The notes under the pieces were generated by a model. It was not told where the DNA came from. It did no database searches and worked only from the letters and a program-made list of their open reading frames with translations. From NCBI GenBank assembly GCA_024644775.1, contig JAHEHB010000285.1, forward strand, positions 1 to 7,216: a stretch of 7,216 bases of DNA. Reading direction: 5' to 3'. Positions 1 through 4,996 of this stretch are shown in pieces; within the stretch, counting starts at the first letter, position 1, and each line of letters opens with the position of its first letter. The DNA is from Deltaproteobacteria bacterium (GTDB taxonomy: Bacteria > Desulfobacterota > Desulfobacteria > Desulfobacterales > SURF-15). Made by a program: the position numbers and the translations under genes.

Positions 1-1
1 G

Positions 2-664
2 TTGGACAACACGATGATCGTCCTTGTCTCGGATCACGGTGAATTCATCGGTGAACGAGGGCTAATGCTGAAAGAAGAGCCCTGGCCTTACGAAGAACTG
101 GCTCAAATAGCATGTATCATTCGCCATCCGAAAGGCATCGGCAAGGGACAGCGGGTCAAAGGATTTGTGGATACCACGGATATTATGCCCACGATCTTAG
201 ACTTTCTGGAAATAATCGGTCCAAACGCAAAGCAGGCTGCTTTTGAGGCGACGACATTTATCCCGGGCGCCAGCACAGATGAAATTGAAGGCCATAGTCT
301 GCTGCCGTTGATGTCTGGAGAAACCGATAAAATCAGAGAGTTTGCGGTTTCCGGCAACTTTAATCTTTCCTGGAAAATCCGGGACGAAAACTGGAGTTAC
401 TATTTGTTTGGCCCGGAAGATGAAACCAATCGAACCGGACCGGAACTCTATAGAATCAATCCAACTTACAAGGTACCGGCGCCCACGAATTTCAATCGAA
501 AAGCAGACTGGATGGAACGGGACAACGTGATCGATCAACATCCAGAGGTGGCCGAAAAGATGGAACTTCACCTGAGACGGTTTTTGCAGGCATACGGTTC
601 GCAAGGTGAGAGTGATTACGGGGGAAGGTCTGCCATCGGATACTATTGGACACCGAAAAAATAA
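2..664 (+). CDS. Sulfatase, C-terminal part (5' end outside window)
   Basis: This reading frame is open from the first full codon, so the gene starts upstream of the window; the TTG at position 2 is only the first in-frame codon, not a credible start. The 220 visible residues match the second half of the alkaline-phosphatase-like sulfatase fold. A Ser-Asp-His-Gly-Glu motif at visible residues 10-14 supplies the Asp-His pair that ligates the active-site calcium. It is followed by the family's Gly-Glu-Arg-Gly-Leu segment and Lys24, then Tyr30-Glu-Glu, the IIRHPKG strand at about 39-45, and the TTDIMPTILDFL helix at about 58-69. The Cys/Ser that matures to formylglycine is in the missing N-terminal half, so activity and sulfatase class cannot be judged. 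Known sulfatases hydrolyse sulfate esters, often in the periplasm; the substrate here is unknown. It runs convergent to the transport operon, so it is not co-transcribed with it. No frameshift is seen. Confidence 0.88.
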   Translation: MDNTMIVLVSDHGEFIGERGLMLKEEPWPYEELAQIACIIRHPKGIGKGQRVKGFVDTTDIMPTILDFLEIIGPNAKQAAFEATTFIPGASTDEIEGHSLLPLMSGETDKIREFAVSGNFNLSWKIRDENWSYYLFGPEDETNRTGPELYRINPTYKVPAPTNFNRKADWMERDNVIDQHPEVAEKMELHLRRFLQAYGSQGESDYGGRSAIGYYWTPKK

Positions 665-670
665 AGCAGG

Positions 671-724
671 TGAAAGGTCAAAGATCAAAGGGATTAAATG
701 AATCCTTTCACCTTTGATCTTTCA
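671..724. terminator. Heptamer-built hairpin between convergent genes, probable bidirectional terminator
   Basis: The left arm (671-695) and right arm (701-724) form an imperfect stem of about 24 bp around a 5-nt loop (AAATG), with one bulge and a few mismatches or wobbles. The inner GGATT/AATCC part is perfect. Each arm is made of three heptamers: TGAAAGG, TCAAAGA, TCAAAGG on the left, and the same motif in reverse complement on the right. The right arm includes the stop codon of tctA (722-724), so the hairpin lies exactly where the two transcripts converge. No long T-run follows on either side, so calling it a terminator is inference from position and stem length. Confidence 0.6.
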
Positions 725-2221
725 GCCTTGAGTTTGTTCGCTTTTTTCTTGTCTCTCTCTTAAGTTCCGTAGAATGATCAAAAACACCGACAGCACGGTG
801 AACGCCCAAAAAACCCAGCAGATGGGAGATCGAAAAAGGATTGTGGGGGCGCCTTTGGACAGAAGCAACGATCTTCTGAGATTATCCTCAAACATGGGAC
901 CTAAAATAAAGGCGATGAGAAAAGGAGCCGCCGGAAGTTCAAAAAGAAACATAAAGTATCCAACCAGCCCCATCACGATCATAATCAATACATCGAACAT
1001 CTTATTATCCACGGCGTAGGTTCCGTATACGCAAAGCACCAGCACCGCTGGAAACAAGATTGATTTTGGCACATTCGCAATCTTTGCAAACAACCGTATT
1101 CCAAACTTTCCAAGAATCAGCATCGCAATAGAGCTTAACATGATCCCGACGAAAATCCCGTAGACAATACCGATGTTTTGTTGAAACAACATGGGCCCCG
1201 GTTTTAAATCGTGCACCATGAACGCGCCAAGCAGCACCGCCGTAATAACATCCCCCGGGACACCCAGTGTCAGCAATGGAATCATGGTTGCGCCGCAAAC
1301 GCCGTTATTGCCCGCCTCAGACGCCGCGACGCCTTCAATCTCTCCATTACCAAAGGTTTTTGGATGTTTGGAATCTCGCTTTGCTTCGTTATAACTCAAA
1401 AAAGCAGCCGGTGCACCGCCGATACCCGGAATGGCACCGATAACCACGCCAATAAAGCTTCCACGAATGATACTTTTAAAGCACCGTTTGAACTCTTTTC
1501 CGGTTACGCTCCGGTTTCCAAGGGTCGACGCTGTAAACTGCGGGGTATATTTTTTACTATATTCATTTAAAATCTCAGGGATGGCAAATAGCCCAATAAG
1601 AACCGGAATAAAATTGAGCCCTCCCAAAAGATCCACGCTCCCAAACGAAAACCGCGATGATCCGTAAACAAGATCCATTCCGATGGTAGCTGCCATGAGG
1701 CCCAGTCCCCCGGCGATCAGGCCTTTTGTGATGGATTTACCGGATACACCGGCTATGATGGTAAGAGAAAAGGTAATAAGCGTAAAAAACTCAGGAGGTC
1801 CGAATCGAAGGGCAAAGGCTGCGATGGGGGCAGCAAAGAGGATGAGCGACATATTCGAAATAAAGTCCGCCACGACAGATGCATACAGCGCCATATTTAA
1901 GGCTTTACCGGCTCTTCCCTGCTGTGACATCGGGTAACCATCAAGTACGGTACAGGAAGCTGCCGGAGTTCCGGGTGTTTTAATCAGAATAGCGGTAATC
2001 GATCCCCCGTAGATTGCACCTTTATAGAGCCCAACCAAAAAAAGAATCCCGGTAATGGGATCCATATAAAAAGTAAAGGGAAGGGCCAGGGCCACCCCCA
2101 TGGTGCCGGTCATCCCAGGAATTGCACCGGTGACAATTCCAATTCCCACGCCCCCAAAGATCGCCACAAAGTTCTGAAGATGGGCGAACATCTGCATGCC
2201 AAGTAGAAATTTTTCAATCAT
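722..2221 (-). CDS. tctA: Tripartite tricarboxylate transporter large permease TctA
   Basis: The 499-residue length is normal for TctA (about 500), the large polytopic subunit that moves the substrate across the inner membrane using an ion gradient. The family signature is clear. A GAIPGMTGT segment (32-40) is followed by an Ala/Leu-rich helix, then the conserved GLYKGAIYGGSI (64-75), KTPGTPAAS (81-89) and LDGYPM (93-98) stretches. A second-half equivalent, GAIPGIGGA (262-270), reflects the internal two-fold repeat of the family. It is followed by EGVAASEAGNN (296-306), LTLGVPGD (317-324) and PGPMLF (341-346). About a dozen hydrophobic segments are visible. The start lies 2 nt after the tctB stop and has only a weak ribosome binding site, so translational coupling to tctB is likely. 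It is the last gene of the tctCBA operon. The substrate cannot be read from this subunit. Confidence 0.95.
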   Translation of the reverse strand: MIEKFLLGMQMFAHLQNFVAIFGGVGIGIVTGAIPGMTGTMGVALALPFTFYMDPITGILFLVGLYKGAIYGGSITAILIKTPGTPAASCTVLDGYPMSQQGRAGKALNMALYASVVADFISNMSLILFAAPIAAFALRFGPPEFFTLITFSLTIIAGVSGKSITKGLIAGGLGLMAATIGMDLVYGSSRFSFGSVDLLGGLNFIPVLIGLFAIPEILNEYSKKYTPQFTASTLGNRSVTGKEFKRCFKSIIRGSFIGVVIGAIPGIGGAPAAFLSYNEAKRDSKHPKTFGNGEIEGVAASEAGNNGVCGATMIPLLTLGVPGDVITAVLLGAFMVHDLKPGPMLFQQNIGIVYGIFVGIMLSSIAMLILGKFGIRLFAKIANVPKSILFPAVLVLCVYGTYAVDNKMFDVLIMIVMGLVGYFMFLFELPAAPFLIAFILGPMFEDNLRRSLLLSKGAPTILFRSPICWVFWAFTVLSVFLIILRNLRERQEKSEQTQG

Positions 2222-2223
2222 AA

Positions 2224-2745
2224 TTACTCAAATAAAATTCCATTCGGCAGAGGAATTTTAGCAATCTGGGTAAAGAACAGATAGATCGCTAACGGTAGAG
2301 CCACCGCCAACGGCAGTGTGATCTTAAACCGTCTCTCACCATAGAGCACTGAAAATACTAATAAATACAGGACAGAGGCATAGAGAATTCCAATCCATAT
2401 TACCGTTTTATAGTAAAGGAAAAGAAGCACGATAGCAGAAATAACCTTCAGCGCTTTAGTCCACATCGGTCGCCGGTCATCTTCAGCTCCCATTTTTGAG
2501 GGAGATTCGTCTATCCCTTTCTGCTGTTTTTTTTGCCGAAGCAAAAACAAATTTTGAAATGCCAAGACAACGCTCAGGCCCATCAGAAATATGCTGACGG
2601 TTTTTGGAAAAAAGGCAGGGGACATGACCCTGATTTTAATGCTACCCGGAACAAAGATACCTTTTGGTATGATGTAAAATAGGGTGAAAGCAAAAAACAG
2701 CAGTAACCCTACCGCTAACAGTATGTTTCTAAAATCTCGTCGCAT
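2224..2745 (-). CDS. tctB: Tripartite tricarboxylate transporter small membrane subunit TctB
   Basis: This is a 173-residue hydrophobic protein between tctC and tctA, the standard position and size for TctB (about 140-180). Hydrophobic segments lie at about residues 8-27, 46-69, 99-136 (probably two helices) and 143-160, with a charged cytoplasmic-type loop at 70-98 rich in Lys, Gln and Asp. The SPAFFPK motif at 42-48 resembles the 'GP.FFP' turn typical of the family, and the C-terminal KIPLPNG resembles the usual 'LP.G' ending. TctB is poorly conserved and its exact role is unclear; it accompanies TctA in the membrane complex. The ATG at 2745 is the only good start, because an in-frame stop lies nine codons upstream. 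No strong ribosome binding site is visible, and the gap to tctC is 60 bp. Confidence 0.9.
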   Translation of the reverse strand: MRRDFRNILLAVGLLLFFAFTLFYIIPKGIFVPGSIKIRVMSPAFFPKTVSIFLMGLSVVLAFQNLFLLRQKKQQKGIDESPSKMGAEDDRRPMWTKALKVISAIVLLFLYYKTVIWIGILYASVLYLLVFSVLYGERRFKITLPLAVALPLAIYLFFTQIAKIPLPNGILFE

Positions 2746-2805
2746 GGCATCAATTCGTTCACCAAAAAGTCACAATCAACCGACATTCTCGCTATTGGCG
2801 TCCTG

Positions 2806-3804
2806 TTACTTGACAAGAATGTCTAGTTTTACGGCAAGGTCATGGAACGTGTTATATTGTTTCCCGACAAATGCTTTGGTGTCGTCCGGTGATGTAATAT
2901 AGGGTATGGAGCCAAGTTTTTTGGTTAACGTATTCCAGGACTTGTCTTTTTTCACCTCTTGGAGTGCCGTTACCCATTTCCCGACAGCCTCTTTATCCAT
3001 ATTCGGTGGCCCGAAGAGTCCGCTCCACCCTATGATTGACTCCAATGCCGGATATCCCAATTCACTGACGGTCGGAACATCCGGAATTGCCGGATACCGT
3101 TCACGGGTCGTTACGGCTAAGGCTCTGAGTTTTCCGGCTTGTACATGACTCAGTACGGGTGCCAGATTGATTCCTAAAAAATCCACATGCTTTCCAAGGA
3201 GGGCTGCAGCAGCCTGTCCGCCTCCTTTATAAGGAAGCATGGTGGCGGCATCTTTTCCCAAACCGATCTGGTCGAACAACACCTGGGGGCCAAAGTGAAG
3301 AATGGTTCCGGGCCCGGATGTGCTGTAGGAGAGGGTTTTCGATTTATCTTTTAAGGCAGCCACCAGATCTTCAAAGGATTTAATGGAAGAATCCGCATGA
3401 GCAACGAGAACAAATGGATTGAGCTCCAGCAACCCCAGCATGGTAAAACCATCCCATTTATAAGGCAAATTGGGATTCAGTGCCGGTAGCACAGCGTTGC
3501 AGCCGACTCGCGAAAGTAAAAGGGTGTAGCCATCCGGCTTGGATTTGTTGATATAACTGGAGCCCATGGCCCCGCTGGCACCGGTTTTATTGACCACCAA
3601 AACCGGCTGCCCAATGTAAGTGTGGGCGACAGTCGATAGCGTTCGGGAAGAAAGATCCGAGGCGCCACCCGGTCCGTAAGGTGCCACCAGTGTGATCGGC
3701 TTTTTAGGATAATCCGCTGCCCCTCCGAAAATTGGGATAACGACCGTTGCTAAGATAACACTCAAAACCAAAATAATTTTTATCGATCCTGTATTCCGTT
3801 TCAT
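2806..3804 (-). CDS. tctC: Tripartite tricarboxylate transporter substrate-binding protein TctC (Bug family)
   Basis: This 332-residue extracytoplasmic solute receptor is close to the usual 320-330 of Bug/TctC proteins. The N-terminus is a signal peptide: Lys2-Arg3 and Lys9, then a hydrophobic stretch at about 10-26, with likely cleavage near the GGAA at 27-30. The mature protein opens with DYPKKPITLVAPYGPGGASD (31-50), the hallmark first ligand loop of the family. Other family features are VNKTGASGAMG (71-81), DGYTLLL (91-97), STSGPGT (161-167), the second loop PYKGGGQ (191-197), and the IPDVPTVSELGYP block (240-252). The start was chosen at 3804 because a textbook AGGAGGTG site lies 3 nt upstream and the signal peptide begins there. 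A longer frame back to 3852 only runs through a perfect hairpin. It is the first gene of the operon. Bug proteins bind carboxylates or amides of many kinds, and the ligand here is unknown. Confidence 0.95.
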   Translation of the reverse strand: MKRNTGSIKIILVLSVILATVVIPIFGGAADYPKKPITLVAPYGPGGASDLSSRTLSTVAHTYIGQPVLVVNKTGASGAMGSSYINKSKPDGYTLLLSRVGCNAVLPALNPNLPYKWDGFTMLGLLELNPFVLVAHADSSIKSFEDLVAALKDKSKTLSYSTSGPGTILHFGPQVLFDQIGLGKDAATMLPYKGGGQAAAALLGKHVDFLGINLAPVLSHVQAGKLRALAVTTRERYPAIPDVPTVSELGYPALESIIGWSGLFGPPNMDKEAVGKWVTALQEVKKDKSWNTLTKKLGSIPYITSPDDTKAFVGKQYNTFHDLAVKLDILVK

Positions 3805-3807
3805 AGT

Positions 3808-3815
3808 CACCTCCT
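3808..3815 (-). promoter_or_regulatory. Strong Shine-Dalgarno site of tctC
   Basis: Read on the minus strand this is AGGAGGTG, followed by ACT and the ATG at 3804. It is a near-perfect match to the 16S anti-SD and fixes the tctC start. It is much stronger than the sites before tctB and tctA. This fits the usual need for excess binding protein over membrane subunits. Confidence 0.9.
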
Positions 3816-3820
3816 GTTTA

Positions 3821-3852
3821 TTGATGAATTCGTAAAAAGCCGAATTCATCAA
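3821..3852. repeat. Perfect 12-bp inverted repeat in the tctC leader
   Basis: TTGATGAATTCG (3821-3832) and its exact reverse complement CGAATTCATCAA (3841-3852) enclose the 8-nt loop TAAAAAGC. In tctC mRNA this would be a stable stem-loop ending 5 nt before the Shine-Dalgarno site. It could stabilise the 5' end, tune access of the ribosome, act as a DNA operator, or be the end of a repeat element. The sequence alone does not decide between these. Confidence 0.85.
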
Positions 3853-3934
3853 GTGTTTAGTGTTTCGTATTTAGTATTTTGTTTAAAACATAGGGTGTCA
3901 TATCAGTTTGATAGAATACTAAATACAAAATACT
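3852..3934. repeat. Inverted heptamer repeats upstream of tctC
   Basis: The left side has consecutive heptamers AGTGTTT, AGTGTTT, CGTATTT and AGTATTT (3852-3879). The right side carries GAATACT, AAATACA and AAATACT (3914-3934), which is the reverse complement of the same motif. A 12-bp stretch (3867-3878, GTATTTAGTATT) is exactly complementary to 3915-3926. A 10-bp pairing (3873-3882 with 3925-3934) is possible in another register. The array lies in the tctC leader and is not coding. Its architecture matches the hairpin at 671-724, although the heptamer sequence differs. Confidence 0.8.
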
Positions 3935-3996
3935 CTCGTAAAACGGTCACTTTTCTGACTTTTTACAAAACAATCGCTTTATTCCGTGGGTTCACT

Positions 3997-4021
3997 AAAA
4001 AAGATATCTCAGCGAGATATC
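3997..4021 (-). terminator. Terminator-like palindrome in the tctC leader (or 19-bp operator)
   Basis: GATATCTC (4003-4010), AGC, then GAGATATC (4014-4021) form a perfect 8-bp-arm palindrome with a 3-nt centre. On the minus strand it is followed directly by six T (complement of 3997-4002), the form of a weak intrinsic terminator. It falls between the candidate tctC promoter and the tctC start, so it could attenuate transcription. The 19-bp symmetry equally suits binding of a dimeric regulator. Only three of the eight pairs are G-C, so as a terminator it would be leaky. Confidence 0.5.
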
Positions 4022-4053
4022 AATCGACTGACCCATCCACTTTGACTCAGCAC

Positions 4054-4081
4054 TCTATACGGCATTCAATAGCCGTGTCAA
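4054..4081 (-). promoter_or_regulatory. Candidate promoter for tctCBA
   Basis: On the minus strand TTGACA (4081-4076, perfect -35) is followed after 16 nt by TATAGA (4059-4054, four of six matches to the -10 consensus). A 5-bp inverted repeat, ACGGC (4059-4063) and GCCGT (4072-4076), lies in the spacer and touches both hexamers, a position where a bound dimer would block polymerase. The predicted leader would be about 240 nt and contain all the hairpins listed between here and tctC. This is a visual match only. Confidence 0.45.
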
Positions 4082-4110
4082 CCGCTTAGGATCGGTAAAA
4101 GGAACAATAT

Positions 4111-4127
4111 CAAATTGTCCCAATTTG
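4111..4127. promoter_or_regulatory. 17-bp palindrome between the divergent promoters, candidate operator
   Basis: CAAATTG (4111-4117), TCC, then CAATTTG (4121-4127) make a perfect 7-bp-arm palindrome with a 3-nt centre. It lies 29 bp upstream of the candidate tctC -35 box and about 80 bp upstream of the regulator promoter, a sensible site for a dimeric regulator. Its half-site differs from that of the palindrome at 4003-4021, so the two are probably not bound by the same protein. Confidence 0.4.
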
Positions 4128-4143
4128 CCTCTCGCCACAGGCG

Positions 4144-4177
4144 GCAGGTCAGGTTCAATAAAAAATCAAAGACCTGC
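4144..4177. repeat. Spaced inverted repeat upstream of the regulator gene
   Basis: GCAGGTC (4144-4150) and GACCTGC (4171-4177) are exact 7-bp arms separated by 20 nt of A-rich sequence. The arm centres are 27 bp apart, roughly 2.6 turns of the helix. The repeat may form a hairpin with a large loop or be a pair of half-sites. No function can be assigned. Confidence 0.35.
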
Positions 4178-4210
4178 ACATCACATGAGGGGAAACCGGT
4201 TGTTTTTGGG

Positions 4211-4240
4211 TTGACATGCGTCAAAGAAAACAATTATACA
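4211..4240 (+). promoter_or_regulatory. Candidate sigma70-type promoter for the GntR regulator
   Basis: TTGACA (4211-4216) is a perfect -35 hexamer. TATACA (4235-4240), 18 nt downstream, matches the -10 consensus at four of six positions. Transcription would begin near 4247, giving a leader of about 30 nt to the ATG at 4277. This placement argues against the upstream in-frame start at 4115. Heptamers TTATACA, TTATACA and AAATACA (4234-4254) cover the -10 and start region and could double as a regulator-binding stretch, for example for autorepression. Confidence 0.55.
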
Positions 4241-4254
4241 TTATACAAAATACA
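4234..4254 (+). repeat. Three tandem heptamers over the regulator -10 region
   Basis: TTATACA (4234-4240), TTATACA (4241-4247) and AAATACA (4248-4254) are consecutive 7-nt units, the first two identical. The third is identical to the heptamer at 3921-3927. This A/T-rich array may be a relic of the same intergenic repeat type seen elsewhere in the window, or simply a promoter-melting region. Chance is possible because of the low complexity. Confidence 0.45.
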
Positions 4255-4276
4255 AATTAACTATGGACCGTTTAAA

Positions 4277-4939
4277 ATGGAAAGACCGATTATAAGTACC
4301 AATCTAAGAGCGCAGGTATACGACATTATTAAAAATATGATTGTTCTTCAGGAAGTTAAACCTGGGGAAAAAATCAACGAAGAAAAGCTTGCCAGGAAAA
4401 CCGGTGTAAGCCGTACCCCTGTTCGCGAGGCATTGTGCAGGCTCGAGAATGAAAAAATCGTAAATGTCATCCCGCGACGAGGTGCCTATGTCGTGCAACA
4501 ATCCGAAGAAACGGTTAAAGAGGTTCTTGAAGTTCGTGAAGTTCTGGAGGGATTGATTGCGCGGTTGGCGACACAGAACATAAACGAAAAAACTATAACA
4601 AAATTAAAGAAATGTCTTGAAAAGATCCGCCAAGTCCCGGACGAAGACCGCTATCTGATGAAGTACACCCAATCCGATATCCTGTTTCATTCCATATTGA
4701 TGGATACCTGTCGCAACCGCATGCTTCAAACCATGATGGAAACAGTAAACACGCATCTTCAAATTATTCGATTACGAACCGTCGTGTTGCCGGGCAGGGC
4801 TAAGAAGACAGTTGAGGAGCACTACGAAATTTTAAAGGTGATGGAAATAGGCGCTGATAGAAAGGCCGAGGAGATGATGCGAAAACACATCGAAAGCGTT
4901 CGGGTCGATGCGATTCAGCATATAGCGTCTATGCTGTAG
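4277..4939 (+). CDS. GntR-family transcriptional regulator, FadR/FCD subfamily
   Basis: This is a 220-residue cytoplasmic DNA-binding regulator of normal length for FCD proteins. The winged helix-turn-helix spans about residues 9-75. The recognition part is LARKTGVSRTPVREALCRL (38-56), with the wing at IPRRGAYV (65-72). An all-helical FCD effector domain follows (about 80-215). It keeps the residues that bind a metal in many members: Asp134 and His138 (in SDILFH), His182 (in EEHYEIL) and His204 (in RKHIESV). FCD proteins usually sense organic acids and often repress a neighbouring transporter. The start at 4277 was chosen because it gives family length and sits behind a promoter; the frame extends to 4115 but those 54 residues show no domain. 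Its ribosome binding site is weak. It is divergent from tctC and 57 bp before the flavoprotein gene, probably co-transcribed with it. It likely controls both. Confidence 0.92.
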   Translation: MERPIISTNLRAQVYDIIKNMIVLQEVKPGEKINEEKLARKTGVSRTPVREALCRLENEKIVNVIPRRGAYVVQQSEETVKEVLEVREVLEGLIARLATQNINEKTITKLKKCLEKIRQVPDEDRYLMKYTQSDILFHSILMDTCRNRMLQTMMETVNTHLQIIRLRTVVLPGRAKKTVEEHYEILKVMEIGADRKAEEMMRKHIESVRVDAIQHIASML

Positions 4940-4940
4940 T

Positions 4941-4967
4941 CTTAGTGTCTTCGCGTCGTTGTGGTTG
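4941..4967 (+). repeat. Degenerate 8-nt-period repeat between regulator and flavoprotein genes
   Basis: Starting one base after the regulator stop codon and its trailing T, the segment CTTAGTGTCTTCGC... TGTGGTTG shows period-8 structure; the units AGTGTCTT, CGCGTCGT and TGTGGTTG share alternating G and T positions. Its end, TGTGGTT, appears in reverse complement (AACCACA) just after the flavoprotein gene at 6708-6714. No stable hairpin or T-run is present, so transcription probably reads through into the flavoprotein gene. Confidence 0.45.
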
Positions 4968-4996
4968 AAAGAAACGGATGAAGAGAGATTCGTGAC

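Larger units (their letters stand above)
3805..4276. promoter_or_regulatory. 472-bp divergent control region between tctC and the GntR regulator
   Basis: No convincing gene lies here. Small open frames on both strands run through hairpins and short-period repeats and match no family. In order the region holds the tctC ribosome binding site, a perfect hairpin (3821-3852), inverted heptamer repeats (3852-3934), a terminator-like palindrome (3997-4021) and a candidate tctC promoter on the minus strand (4054-4081). These are followed by a 17-bp palindrome (4111-4127), a spaced inverted repeat (4144-4177) and a candidate promoter for the regulator (4211-4240). The head-to-head layout of a GntR-type regulator and a transporter operon is the usual arrangement for local control. 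Confidence 0.75.

Noticed and set aside
197..688. Open frame of 163 codons on the minus strand opposite the sulfatase
   Set aside because: It is antisense to a clear sulfatase frame, crosses the hairpin and has no family features.
1191..1667. Several plus-strand frames opposite tctA
   Set aside because: They are antisense to conserved TctA segments and carry no independent evidence for coding.
2746..2805. Regulatory element in the 60-bp tctC-tctB gap
   Set aside because: No stem-loop, repeat or promoter-like pair could be found.
3805..3852. N-terminal extension of tctC by 16 residues (start at 3852 or 3849)
   Set aside because: The extension is the translation of a perfect inverted repeat, has no ribosome binding site, and would bury the signal peptide. 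The AGGAGGTG site points to 3804.
3852..3934. CRISPR-like array
   Set aside because: The units are only 7 nt, degenerate and directly adjacent with no spacers.
3853..4089. Open frame of 78 codons on the plus strand in the control region
   Set aside because: It runs through heptamer repeats and palindromes, has no ribosome binding site and resembles no protein family.
4115..4276. 54-residue N-terminal extension of the GntR regulator
   Set aside because: It has no recognisable domain and contains a good sigma70-like promoter, and the family length of about 220 residues is reached from 4277.
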